A stretch of DNA of 64,000 bases from contig JAVMKI010000062.1 in NCBI GenBank assembly GCA_031732755.1, positions 1 to 64,000 of the forward strand, written 5' to 3'. The translations under genes were made by a program, and so were the position numbers. Every line of letters starts with the position of its first letter. Position 1 is the first letter of the stretch. Under the pieces are notes generated by a model. That model made no database searches, was not told the origin of the DNA, and saw nothing but the letters and a program-made list of their open reading frames with translations. The DNA is from Contendibacter sp031732755. GTDB lineage: Bacteria > Pseudomonadota > Gammaproteobacteria > Competibacterales > Competibacteraceae. This document shows positions 16,688 to 25,613 of this stretch, piece by piece.

Positions 16688-18673
16688 TCATCGTGGGTCA
16701 TTCGCGGGATTTTGTCGCCGCCATGCCGCCACGGTTTCCGTCAGACGGCCGCGCTCGTCCTCGGATAACCCAGTGGGATCGAAGCGCCAGCGCTGATGCC
16801 AGCGCGCCATTTCCACCAGGCCCGGCGTGTTCCAGGCGCCGATCCGGCGCAGCCACGCTTCCAGAGCTTCGCCCGGCGGACGGGCGCCAGCGCGGGCGCT
16901 CAGGGTGGCGATGACCTGGTAAAACGGCGATTCCGCGCCGGGGTGGATGGTCGCCGCCGGTTCGTTCCGCGCCGGGGCCCGATGGACCCGTTGGCGGCGC
17001 AGCAGGCGCCAGAACAATAGGATGGTCAACAATCCCGCCAGTCCCCACAGCCAGCGATCATCACGCTCAGCCGCCGTCGCCTCGCGCCAGCGCCAGCGAC
17101 TGAATTGATAATTTGTCCACGCCCAGAGATCCCCGATGGGTTGCCACCACGGCGTTTGCGCTTCTTCAAAGCCGGTCCAGTCCGGCGGCGTGACATCGAA
17201 ATCCCGCCAGTGTCCATCCAGCCAGACCAGCGCCCAGGCATGGGCGTGGCGATGACGGGCGACGTAGGCCCGTTCCAACGGACTGTATTCCATGACCGAG
17301 AAGCCGGTGGCATAGCGCGCGGGAACGCCGGCGGCGCGCAGCAGCAACACAGCGGCGCTGGCGAAATATTCGCAATGTCCGGCCCGCGTTTGGAGCAGGA
17401 AAGTTTCCAGCGCGGTCATGCCCGTCGCCGGAGCGGTCAAGTCCAGGCTGTAACGGAACTGGCCGAGTAGAAACGCCCGCACCTTGGCGGCAACCACCGA
17501 GGGTAGCGCGCCAGTCAGACCCAACTCCGCCGCTAACCGCTGCAAGGTCGCCTGCTCACGGCGCGGCAAGGTCAAATCGAGTTCGGCGGGCGGCTCCTCC
17601 CGCTCGGCTGCTGGCGTGCTGACCACCTGATAATCCACCAGGCCGGGACCGTCGCTCGCCTTGAGCGCCCCCAGGTTGCTCAGTTGCAACTCGCCGACCG
17701 GTAGTCGCTCCAGCCGCCAGGCGCTTGCGGGCAAGGGTAGCATTCCCGTGCCCTGTCGCAGTTCCAGAGTGATGGCCAGGCGACGGGATGTACCGGGCGG
17801 CGCGGTGCTCAGGTTCCATTCGCGCCCGTTGTTCGTCGGGGTGAGGCGGTTAAAGCGGGTGTTTTTGGCCTGCCACACGCCGTCGAAATAGCTGTTGTAG
17901 CTGGCGTCGCGCAACAGCCACGGTCCTGGGTCGCCCGGCGCGGGTTTGAGCCGCAGCACCACGCGCCCGGACCGCTTGAGTTCGCCGATCTCGCCCAGCG
18001 CGGTGCGGCTGCGGTAAGGGTCCGCCTCGATAAACCAGTCTTCGAACCATTCGGCGAGTTGATCTTCCAGGCCGAGCTGTAGGTGATGCAGGCCAGAGCC
18101 TAACGGGAACGCGGCAAGGCCGGCGGCGAGGGCCAGCATCGCGGTCAGAGGCCAACGATGGCGCCGGGGTCGCGTGGCGACCAGCACCCAGAGCAACAAC
18201 AGCCCCACCCCCGGCAGTAAATAGGGTTGTTCGGTGACGCTGGCGGCCAGTAGCGCGGCGACGAAGTAGGGTGCGTCCATCCGCAGCGGTTGCCGCGCCA
18301 GGGCGCTCCCGGAGCGGCGCAGCGAATGGAAAAAGTGCCCGACCCGGAACGTGCCGGTGGTGGAGTAGCGCTGGATCGCCAGGGGGGGAAACAGCAGCAA
18401 CGGTAACCAACTGGCCAGGGTGTAAAGATGGGTGGCCAGCGGTGGTTGATTGAGATAGCGGGTGAACAGCAGGATTAGCGCCCCGACCCACAGCAGGGTG
18501 GACAGGTCGATCACCCGCGCCAGTTCGCGATCCTCCAGCGCCCAGCGCCAACGAACGCGCGGCGCCAGTTCCAAAATCAGCGCCATCGGCAGGGCGAGCG
18601 GCCACAGACTGGTGCGCCAGCCCCAGAACAGCAAGGCGGCGGCCAGCAAACCGGGCGGTAGGGTCAGGATCAT
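16688..18673 (-). CDS. TgpA-type membrane transglutaminase-like protein (DUF3488)
   Basis: A 661-residue membrane protein. About six N-terminal helices (to about residue 195) are followed by a periplasmic domain with a transglutaminase-like core. The catalytic triad is visible as Cys in AGHCEYFAS, His in HRHAHAW and Asp in WRDFDVTP. A late helix (WGLAGLLTILLFWRLL) and a cytoplasmic DUF4129-like tail complete it. In Pseudomonas the homologue TgpA is linked to viability. Its ATG overlaps the stop of the DUF58 gene by four bases. It is the last gene of the moxR-DUF58-tgpA operon. Confidence 0.92.
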   Translation of the reverse strand: MILTLPPGLLAAALLFWGWRTSLWPLALPMALILELAPRVRWRWALEDRELARVIDLSTLLWVGALILLFTRYLNQPPLATHLYTLASWLPLLLFPPLAIQRYSTTGTFRVGHFFHSLRRSGSALARQPLRMDAPYFVAALLAASVTEQPYLLPGVGLLLLWVLVATRPRRHRWPLTAMLALAAGLAAFPLGSGLHHLQLGLEDQLAEWFEDWFIEADPYRSRTALGEIGELKRSGRVVLRLKPAPGDPGPWLLRDASYNSYFDGVWQAKNTRFNRLTPTNNGREWNLSTAPPGTSRRLAITLELRQGTGMLPLPASAWRLERLPVGELQLSNLGALKASDGPGLVDYQVVSTPAAEREEPPAELDLTLPRREQATLQRLAAELGLTGALPSVVAAKVRAFLLGQFRYSLDLTAPATGMTALETFLLQTRAGHCEYFASAAVLLLRAAGVPARYATGFSVMEYSPLERAYVARHRHAHAWALVWLDGHWRDFDVTPPDWTGFEEAQTPWWQPIGDLWAWTNYQFSRWRWREATAAERDDRWLWGLAGLLTILLFWRLLRRQRVHRAPARNEPAATIHPGAESPFYQVIATLSARAGARPPGEALEAWLRRIGAWNTPGLVEMARWHQRWRFDPTGLSEDERGRLTETVAAWRRQNPANDPR

Positions 18674-19950
18674 GCTGTCAACCGCGCCAGTTCCGTCGCC
18701 AGGGTTTCCGCCGTCGTGACCCGGATGCCTGGCGGCGGCGGCGCGCTCGGTGGACCGATGACCAGCGCCACGGTGGCCACGCCATGGCCGCGCAATAGAT
18801 CGAGCAGTTGTCGCCGTTCCGCGTCCCAGTCCAGTAGGATGCAGACGCAGGCGCTCAGCGTCGGCGCATGGCTGGCCAGCAGCGCCAGCAACCGCGAGAA
18901 GGATTGGTCCCGCCGTGGCTGAACGCAGGCCAGAATTTCCAGCAATTGTTCGGTCTGGCCCAGACCACGACCGGCGGTGAAGCAGTAAGCCCGGTCGCCG
19001 ACGAACAGCAGATCCAGCAAGGTTTCGGAACTGCGTTCGGCGGCGGCGATGGATGCGGCGGCGGATACGGCGGTTTCAAACCGGGTTTCATCCGCGCCAA
19101 CGGCGCAGTGATCCAGCAGCAGACCGTGGCGGACGAAGAATTCATCTTGAAATTCCTTCACGATGGGTTCACCGCGCTTGGCGAAACTGCGCCAGTGGAT
19201 GCGACGCGGCGGATCGCCGGGGCGATACTCGCGCAGGCCGATGAATTCATCTTCCTCGCCGATTGACTGCGCCAGATGGACCCCGCCGCGCTGGTAGCGC
19301 CGCCCAGCGTGAAAATGCAGGGGCGGTACCGGGTAGCGACGCGGCAACACCAGCAGACGGTCGGCCAGCGGCTGGCGGAACCGGCGTTGCAGCAGGCCCA
19401 GCGGTTCGGGACGGCCAAAATTGAGGGCGGCGAATTCCAGCCAGCCCCGGCGCAAAGGAGTCAGGGTCAATTCCGCGTCGGTCACGGCGCCTGGCGGCAG
19501 GGTTGGCAAGGGTTGCGTCTCGCTATTCGCCCCCCGCGCCTGGACCATTTGCCGGCTCCACTGGCGGTAAGTCGGGAACCGTCGGCGTGGAGTGGAGAAG
19601 GTCGAAGATTCGCGCAATTCGTCGAAAGCGGTCAGGTCGCGCTGCGTCCCGGCGCCATGATTGCGCAGGTGCAAGCGATAGCGCAGCGGTTGCCCAACGG
19701 TGGCGAAGCGCGGCAGTTGTCGGTGGGCAGTGACGGGCCAGCCGCCGAAGCGGCTGGCGAGGAGGGCGACCCCGAACACGGTCGTCAGCAGGGCGAACAG
19801 TTGGTAGGTCATGCCGACTCGGGTGTTGATCCCGAACGCGCCCGTCGCCACCCAGCCGCCCAGCAGCCAACCCCCCAGCGGCGTCAGCCGACGCCGCAGA
19901 CCATGGCTGAGGCGATGAACCCCACGATAGAGGCGAAACAGCGGGCGCAT
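18670..19950 (-). CDS. DUF58 domain-containing protein
   Basis: A 426-residue protein with two early hydrophobic segments (about 28-70), a beta-rich region, and a DUF58 core. The core carries the signature REYRPGDPPRRIHWR followed by AKRGEPIVKEF near residues 245-272. The C-terminal part resembles a von Willebrand A-like fold (LLLDHCAVGADE). DUF58 proteins regularly accompany MoxR ATPases and TgpA transglutaminases. The proposed role is substrate adaptor or chaperone target. It starts four bases after the moxR stop. Confidence 0.9.
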   Translation of the reverse strand: MRPLFRLYRGVHRLSHGLRRRLTPLGGWLLGGWVATGAFGINTRVGMTYQLFALLTTVFGVALLASRFGGWPVTAHRQLPRFATVGQPLRYRLHLRNHGAGTQRDLTAFDELRESSTFSTPRRRFPTYRQWSRQMVQARGANSETQPLPTLPPGAVTDAELTLTPLRRGWLEFAALNFGRPEPLGLLQRRFRQPLADRLLVLPRRYPVPPLHFHAGRRYQRGGVHLAQSIGEEDEFIGLREYRPGDPPRRIHWRSFAKRGEPIVKEFQDEFFVRHGLLLDHCAVGADETRFETAVSAAASIAAAERSSETLLDLLFVGDRAYCFTAGRGLGQTEQLLEILACVQPRRDQSFSRLLALLASHAPTLSACVCILLDWDAERRQLLDLLRGHGVATVALVIGPPSAPPPPGIRVTTAETLATELARLTA

Positions 19951-19954
19951 GGCG

Positions 19955-20884
19955 CTACACCGGCGCCGCTACCCGCCGCAATACGTCGCCGACCACCGCC
20001 TCGGCGGTCAGGCCGCCGAACCGCGCCTGAGAGTCGAGCTTGAGCCGGTGCGCCAGCACCGCCACCGCCAATTCCTGGACGTGGTCCGGCGTGACGAAAT
20101 CGAGTCCGTCGAACAGGGCCAGCGCCCGCGCCGTTCTCATCCACGCCAGCGACGCGCGAGGGCTGGCGCCCATCGTCACGCCTGGCGCGGTCCGGGTGGC
20201 GGCGGTCAATTCCACCAGATAACGGCTCACCTCGTCGCTCATCCGAATGGCGGCGGCGGACCGCCGCAGATCTTCCAAAGCGAGACGGTCGACGCAAGGC
20301 ACGAGAGTGTCCAGGGGATGGTGCTCGCGCTGGGCCGCTAGCACGGCCATTTCTCCGGCCAGGTCGGGATAGCCCAAGGTGAAGCACAACGCGAACCGAT
20401 CCATCTGCGCCTCCGGCAACGGGTAGGTGCCATGGAATTCGATGGGATTCTGGGTGGCGATGACGAAGAACCAGTCGCCCAGTGGATGGCGCTGACCGTC
20501 CAGACTGACTTGCCGTTCGCCCATAGCTTCCAGCAGCGCCGCCTGGGTGCGCGGCGACGCGCGGTTGATCTCGTCGGCCAGCAACACTTCGGTGAACACC
20601 GGGCCGCGATGGAGGCGAAATTCCTGCTGCCGTGGGTCGAAGATGGACACGCCCAGCAAATCCGAGGGCAACAGATCGGGTGTGAATTGGATGCGCTGGA
20701 AGTTCAGGGTCAGGGAACCGGCGAACGCCTTGGCCAGCGTGGTTTTTCCCGTGCCGGGCAGGTCTTCCAGCAAGACGTGGCCGCCCGCCGCGAAGGCGGC
20801 CAGCAGCCAGCGGATCGGTCGGCGCTGGCCAATCATGACCGTTTCCAGGTTGGCGAGCAGCGTGGAATAAATCGCGCGACTCAT
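19955..20884 (-). CDS. MoxR family AAA+ ATPase
   Basis: A 309-residue AAA+ ATPase of the MoxR group. Walker A (GTGKTT) lies near residues 45-50, Walker B (LLADEINRA) near 104-112 and sensor 1 in FFVIATQNPIEFHGTYPLPEAQ. A helical lid domain sits at the C-terminus. MoxR proteins act as chaperones for cofactor insertion or envelope complexes. It is the first recognisable gene of the operon with DUF58 and tgpA. A short upstream frame overlaps its start by four bases (see the separate entry). Confidence 0.93.
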   Translation of the reverse strand: MSRAIYSTLLANLETVMIGQRRPIRWLLAAFAAGGHVLLEDLPGTGKTTLAKAFAGSLTLNFQRIQFTPDLLPSDLLGVSIFDPRQQEFRLHRGPVFTEVLLADEINRASPRTQAALLEAMGERQVSLDGQRHPLGDWFFVIATQNPIEFHGTYPLPEAQMDRFALCFTLGYPDLAGEMAVLAAQREHHPLDTLVPCVDRLALEDLRRSAAAIRMSDEVSRYLVELTAATRTAPGVTMGASPRASLAWMRTARALALFDGLDFVTPDHVQELAVAVLAHRLKLDSQARFGGLTAEAVVGDVLRRVAAPV

Positions 20885-21096
20885 CGGGGGTTCCTCGCCA
20901 TCCGACTGAGCGCCAGCGCCGCGAACCGGCGCATCCCGTCGGTTTGCTCCAGAATCTCCATCATCATCGCCATCACCCCCTCACATCTTGGCATCTCGGT
21001 TCGTCCAGTACATAAGGTTACCGCAACCCGACGGCGGCAGCGAAACTGTCCTGTTTCGCCATCCACACGCCGCCATATCGCTTTCAACCGATCCAT
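20881..21096 (-). CDS. Possible small protein upstream of moxR (71 aa), doubtful
   Basis: An open frame whose stop overlaps the moxR start (TGA within the ATG region at 20881-20884), as expected for coupled genes. It begins at an ATG with no visible ribosome site. Only the last 30 residues (from MAMMMEILEQ to the end) look protein-like; the first part is Arg/Cys-rich. It could be a remnant of a larger gene that often precedes moxR, a leader peptide, or chance. No family was recognised. Confidence 0.25.
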   Translation of the reverse strand: MDRLKAIWRRVDGETGQFRCRRRVAVTLCTGRTEMPRCEGVMAMMMEILEQTDGMRRFAALALSRMARNPR

Positions 21097-21192
21097 TGTT
21101 GCTGTTTTAGCAATAAAGATTTGCGAATTGTCAGCTATTTCGCGCTCATCGGGAAGGCTACACTGCGGCCATCCGATCTTGGAGAATTCGTG

Positions 21193-21999
21193 ATGACCGC
21201 AACTCACCCGGCTCTGTTCGTTCCACACGGCGCGCCGACCTTCGCGCTGCGTCCCGGCGCCGCCGGTGCGGCGCTCGTCGCCGTCGCGCGTACCCTGGCG
21301 CGCCCGCGCGCAATCGTGATCGTCAGCGCGCATTGGGATACCGCCACGGCGACCGTGGGGTTCGCCGACCGGCCAGACACGATCCACGATTTCTGGGGCT
21401 TCCCGGAAGAACTCTACGCGCTGCGTTATCCAGCCATGGGTTGCCGCGAGATCGCCCAGGAGGTGGTTGCGGCGATTGAAGCCGTGGGCCTGCCCGTCCA
21501 GGCAGATCCGCGACGAGGTCTCGACCATGGCGCCTGGATTCCATTACGGCTGATGTTTCCCGACGCCGACGTGCCCGTTATCCCGCTTTCGATTCAAAGT
21601 CGGGGTGGCCCGGAAGCCGCCTGGCGACTCGGTCGAGCGCTGGCGCCACTGGCCGCCCAGGGGATTCTGGTGATCGCGTCCGGCAACCTCACCCACAACC
21701 TGCGCGATTTCCAGACCGCCTGGCGCCACGGCGGTCAGACTCCGGCCTATGTGCGCGCCTTCACGGACTGGATCGCCGACCGTTTGGCGGCGCGCGATTT
21801 CCCGGCTCTGCTGGATTACCGTCGACAAGCGCCAGGAGCTGTCCAGGCGCACCCGACCGATGAGCACCTGCTGCCTCTGTACGTGGCGCTTGGCGCTGCC
21901 GGTAATCCGGCCCGGATCGACCGTTTCCATGTCGGCATCGACGATTACGTCATCGCCATGGACGCCTATGCCTTTCTACCGAACGAAGGGGGTGCATGA
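21193..21999 (+). CDS. DODA-type class III extradiol ring-cleavage dioxygenase
   Basis: A 268-residue non-haem iron or zinc dioxygenase related to 4,5-DOPA dioxygenase/YgiD. Metal-ligand histidines are seen in FVPHGAP (near residue 10), SAHWDT and DHGAWIPL. HPTDEHLLPLYVALGAAG near the C-terminus is a family signature. The frame opens at 21121, but the ATG at 21193 with GGAG upstream gives the family-like start. It is transcribed divergently from moxR. The natural substrate (a catechol or similar) cannot be told from the sequence. Confidence 0.9.
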   Translation: MTATHPALFVPHGAPTFALRPGAAGAALVAVARTLARPRAIVIVSAHWDTATATVGFADRPDTIHDFWGFPEELYALRYPAMGCREIAQEVVAAIEAVGLPVQADPRRGLDHGAWIPLRLMFPDADVPVIPLSIQSRGGPEAAWRLGRALAPLAAQGILVIASGNLTHNLRDFQTAWRHGGQTPAYVRAFTDWIADRLAARDFPALLDYRRQAPGAVQAHPTDEHLLPLYVALGAAGNPARIDRFHVGIDDYVIAMDAYAFLPNEGGA

Positions 22000-22113
22000 C
22001 GATCGCCATCCCCCAGTCGCCAGCGCGCCGCGTTGACCGATGATCGTTCCGTTTTTGGATTTGCTAGCGTCGTTCCAATGTATCCCCTTTCCCAACCTCA
22101 CTGGAGAATTGCC

Positions 22114-22698
22114 ATGAAGAAACTGACCGTACTCTCAGCCGCCCTGGCGCTGACCGTCGTGACAACAGCCACCACCACGCCCGCCTTGGCGGCGCCGGAA
22201 ACCTATGTGGTCGATGGAGCCCATACCTTTCCTCGGTTCTCGTATAGCCACTTCGGCTATTCGACGCAGTTGAGCCGCTTCAACAAGACAACGGGCACGA
22301 TTATGCTCGACCGAGCGGCGAAAACCGGGGCGGTTGATATCGTGATCGATACCAAGTCGGTGGATACCGGTTCGATTTTGGACGAGCACATCCAAGGCGA
22401 GGATTTCCTCGACACGGCGAAGTATCCAACTGCTACATTTAAATCCACTCGGGTGGTGTTCGAAGGCGATCAACCGGCGAAGGTCGAGGGTAATCTGACC
22501 TTGAAGGGGGTGACGAAGCCGGTGACGCTGACCGTGACCTCGTTCAAGGCCATGCCGCATCCAATGCTGAAGAAGGATGCGATTGGCGCGAACGCTTATA
22601 CTGTGGTCAAGCGTTCCGAGTTCAACGCGGGCAAGTACGCGCCGAACGTGAGCGACGAAGTGCGTATTGACATCGCCGTCGAAGCCGCTAAGGAATAG
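22114..22698 (+). CDS. YceI family periplasmic lipid/isoprenoid-binding protein
   Basis: A 194-residue secreted protein with a clear signal peptide (MKKLTVLSAALAL..., cleavage after ALA near residue 26). The YceI lipocalin-like barrel follows, starting YVVDGAHTF and including DEHIQGEDFLD and GNLTLKGVTKPVTL. YceI proteins bind polyprenyl chains or amphiphiles in the periplasm. The ATG at 22114 has GGAGAA nearby and is preferred to the in-frame upstream start at 22033. No operon partner is evident. Confidence 0.93.
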   Translation: MKKLTVLSAALALTVVTTATTTPALAAPETYVVDGAHTFPRFSYSHFGYSTQLSRFNKTTGTIMLDRAAKTGAVDIVIDTKSVDTGSILDEHIQGEDFLDTAKYPTATFKSTRVVFEGDQPAKVEGNLTLKGVTKPVTLTVTSFKAMPHPMLKKDAIGANAYTVVKRSEFNAGKYAPNVSDEVRIDIAVEAAKE

Positions 22699-23026
22699 GG
22701 CGATTTGGGGAGGCTCCGGTGCATCGGGCAGGCGCTCTTCAGCCCGATCATCGGTCCCGCGGTGGGTTTCTGGTTTTGCCGGACGCGACGATCCGCGACG
22801 ATCAAAGCGGCTTTCCTCGATTCCTTGGCGTTTTCCGTGGAGACTGGCGATTGGCTCGCATGAAGATCACCGATGGTTGACTCCGAATGGTCGGATCAAA
22901 GAGTGATGTCGTGATCAAGGGGATGGAGTTCCGAAAGCCTCCTGATCTTGCCCAGCCGCCACGGAAAGCGTCGAGGGATCGGTATCGTTGTATGGAATCA
23001 CGAGCCCCAAGGTTCTACGAAATCTC
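22699..23026. other. Intergenic gap with a tandem 10-base repeat
   Basis: About 328 bases with no convincing gene. Two adjacent copies of cgcgacgatc lie at 22784-22803. A TTG at 22988 is in frame with the following sensor gene but lacks a ribosome site. No terminator with a T-tract was seen after yceI. The promoter for the sensor gene should lie here but was not recognised. Confidence 0.4.
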
Positions 23027-25060
23027 ATGAATACCCAGAAACCGGCTCCCACGATCCGACCGAATCTTTCGTTCCGCCACTGGCGCATTTCGAACAAGTT
23101 GCTGGTGGTTCTGCTCCTGGTCTCTCTGGTGCCACTTTTGGCGGCGATTGGCATCGTCGTGCGTACCAGTTCGAATGCGTTGACCGACGAGACGCGCGCC
23201 AATATCTCGCTACTCGGCCACAGCGTCGCGCTGCGTTTTTCGAATTTGCTGCTGGACAACCACGGCCTGTTGCAGGTTGCCGCCGACAATCCAGCGATTG
23301 CCTCCTATCTGCGGGCGCCGGTTCCCGCCACGCAACCCGCGCCTCCGAAATCGATAGACGCCGCGCTGGCCAACCTGCAACAGGTGAATCCGGCGATTGA
23401 TGTGGTCGGCATCTACAACCCCGATGGCACGGTGATGGCGCATACTGACCGTGGACTACTCGGTAAGAATTTGAGTGACCGCGATTTCATCAAAACCGCG
23501 CTGCAAGGCGAATCCTTCATCTCCGGCATCCGGCGCGATCTGGTCAATGATCGGCTGGGCGTAAACTTCTCGACGCCTATCCGGGAGAAGGGCGTGGTCG
23601 TTGGGGTAATGGCCATGCATGTGGACGGCAAGTTGTTCGCCGACGTGTTCTCTCAAACGCTGAGCACCTCGGCCGAGCTGAATGCGGGCAATGACATGGC
23701 GCTGTATCTCGTCGATCCGAACGGCATTGTCATGACGCAATCGCGCGGGGACGACTGGCTTTATCGCAGTCTGGGAATGCTTCCGCCCGAGGCGGCGCGG
23801 CGAGCGGCGGAAGCGAAATCCCTGGGCGGTGTTTGTCCGGACCGCCAGGCGCAGTGTGCACCGAAAGACAAGATCGCCCGCCCGCCGGAACCTCTGCCCG
23901 CGTTACAACTCCTGGGTGATCGGATTCGGGAGGCGTTTGTCACCGGACGGGGGGGCAGCGTGCGGTTTTGTCGGCTGGCCGATGCGAGCGGCGCATCCCA
24001 CGAGCAGGAATGCAACGGCGCTTGGCATGTCGCCGCTTATGCGCCGGTTTTGTTGCCGACAGCGACCGCGAGTGGCAACGATACTTCCACTCGGCGGTTC
24101 ATGGTGGTCGTCGATCTGCCGGAACACGCGTTTCTGAACGCCGTGGAGCAACAGCGGCTTTTTGGCCTTGGCATCGCCGCGCTCATGGCGGTCCTGGCCA
24201 TTGCGATTTCCCTGTTGCTGGCTCGGGTAATCGCCAAACCCATCAATCGGCTGGCCACCACGGCCGGTGAGGTTGAGCAGGACAAACCCTTTCAACAACA
24301 AATGGTCGCCGAAGTCACAACGCTAGGCGATGAGATTGGCCATCTGGCGCGCGTTTTCAGCAAGATGGTATTGGCGCTCCAGGCGCGCATGGCCGAATTA
24401 CGCACGATCTACCAGATCGGCCGTTCCATCAGTTCCAGTATCGATCTGGACCAGACGCTCCGCTATGTCGCGGACTCCGTTCGCGACGTTATCCCGTATG
24501 ACGCCATCGAACTTTCCCTGCTGGACGATGCGCGACACCAAATGGTGGTTTATCTAGCCGTTGGAGGTGATTCGGTCGAGAACGCGCCACGATGCTACGC
24601 CAGCGATCAGGGATTGTCGGGGCGTCTGCTCGCCAGCACCGAGGGGGTTCTGCTGCCCGATCTGGCCGCCGCGCCCGAGGCCGAGAACCAGCCCGCGCGC
24701 ACCTGGACCGCGCTCCACCCCCAGTCCTATTTGGGGGTACCGCTGCAAGTCAAGGGCAAGATCATCGGTGCTATCGAACTGGCCAGTAAGCAGCCCCATG
24801 GTTTCGACGCCCACAAGCTGCGTTTGCTGGAAAGCATCGCCATGCAAGCGGCCATCGTCATTCAGAACGCTCAGGAAGTGCGCGTCCGGGAAGATCAATT
24901 CAAGCAGAAAATCCAGGAATTGAATATCGAGATCGACGAGATCAAACGCGCCAAACAGGTGGGCGAGATCGTGGAATCGGATTATTTCAAGCGACTACGC
25001 GCGCAGGCTGGCCAATTGCGCGCCAGTCGATCCAAACCGGAGTCGTCTTCCGATGGGTGA
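23027..25060 (+). CDS. Cache-HAMP-GAF membrane sensor with conserved C-terminal tail module
   Basis: A 677-residue protein. An N-terminal helix (about 25-45) leads to a large periplasmic dCache-like ligand-binding domain (about 50-370). A second helix (about 375-398), HAMP (about 398-450) and a GAF domain (about 470-620) follow. The last 60 residues form a charged coil containing IEIDEIKRAKQVGEIVES and YFKR. The same module closes the FHA/cyclase-like protein at 48879-49979. There is no kinase, cyclase or phosphatase domain, so it must signal through partners. The ATG at 23027 is preferred to a TTG 13 codons upstream. The SpoIIE phosphatase gene at 25614-27650 is nearby on the other strand. 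Confidence 0.88.
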   Translation: MNTQKPAPTIRPNLSFRHWRISNKLLVVLLLVSLVPLLAAIGIVVRTSSNALTDETRANISLLGHSVALRFSNLLLDNHGLLQVAADNPAIASYLRAPVPATQPAPPKSIDAALANLQQVNPAIDVVGIYNPDGTVMAHTDRGLLGKNLSDRDFIKTALQGESFISGIRRDLVNDRLGVNFSTPIREKGVVVGVMAMHVDGKLFADVFSQTLSTSAELNAGNDMALYLVDPNGIVMTQSRGDDWLYRSLGMLPPEAARRAAEAKSLGGVCPDRQAQCAPKDKIARPPEPLPALQLLGDRIREAFVTGRGGSVRFCRLADASGASHEQECNGAWHVAAYAPVLLPTATASGNDTSTRRFMVVVDLPEHAFLNAVEQQRLFGLGIAALMAVLAIAISLLLARVIAKPINRLATTAGEVEQDKPFQQQMVAEVTTLGDEIGHLARVFSKMVLALQARMAELRTIYQIGRSISSSIDLDQTLRYVADSVRDVIPYDAIELSLLDDARHQMVVYLAVGGDSVENAPRCYASDQGLSGRLLASTEGVLLPDLAAAPEAENQPARTWTALHPQSYLGVPLQVKGKIIGAIELASKQPHGFDAHKLRLLESIAMQAAIVIQNAQEVRVREDQFKQKIQELNIEIDEIKRAKQVGEIVESDYFKRLRAQAGQLRASRSKPESSSDG

Positions 25061-25097
25061 AAATCGGTCCAAGTCAGCTTCCACGGAATAGCCAGCC

Positions 25098-25592
25098 ATG
25101 CGCGTCGATAGCCAACGACTGATGACCTTTTTGGGTGAACTGGGTATTGCCACCACGACGGTGGAGCATCCACCGCTGCGCACGGTCGAGGATAGCCGGC
25201 GTCTGCGTGGCGATCTGATGGGTGGACATGTCAAGAATCTGTTTTTGAGGGATAAAAAGGGCGGATATTGGCTGCTGGCGGCGCTGGAGCATACACAGAT
25301 CAATCTGCGGGACACGGCAGCCCTATTGCAAGCGCCACGTTTTTCGTTCGCCAGTGAAGAAGAACTGAACCGGATGCTCGGCATCGTTCCCGGCGCGGTC
25401 TCGCCATTCGCCGTCATCAACGATGACGATGCTCGGGTTTGCGTGGTACTGGAGCAGCGCGTGCTCGATGTCGACTGCCTCAACTGTCACCCGCTCCGCA
25501 ACGACCGCACAACGACCATCGCCACGGGCGATCTCCTGCGCTTTCTCGAAGCGGTCGGACACCCGCCGCGCATTATCCATTTGCTGGGGTGA
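25098..25592 (+). CDS. YbaK/ProX-type aminoacyl-tRNA deacylase
   Basis: A 164-residue free-standing editing domain that hydrolyses mischarged tRNA (Ala- or Cys-tRNA-Pro in characterised members). The key lysine is in GHVKNLFL (near residue 46). GAVSPFAV near 95-102 and CHPLRNDRTTTI near 130-141 fit the ProXp-ala/PrdX group. The gene ends 21 bases before the stop of the convergent phosphatase gene. The start ATG follows the sensor gene by 37 bases. Confidence 0.9.
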   Translation: MRVDSQRLMTFLGELGIATTTVEHPPLRTVEDSRRLRGDLMGGHVKNLFLRDKKGGYWLLAALEHTQINLRDTAALLQAPRFSFASEEELNRMLGIVPGAVSPFAVINDDDARVCVVLEQRVLDVDCLNCHPLRNDRTTTIATGDLLRFLEAVGHPPRIIHLLG

Positions 25593-25613
25593 ATGGACCT
25601 TGGGGAAGGTGCC

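Noticed and set aside
16458..16691. 77-codon minus frame between ahpC and tgpA
   Set aside because: No ribosome site or family; it covers the AT-rich ahpC promoter region.
20881..21528. Full 215-codon minus frame upstream of moxR
   Set aside because: Its first two thirds lie opposite the DODA dioxygenase; only the last about 70 codons could be real and are listed with low confidence.
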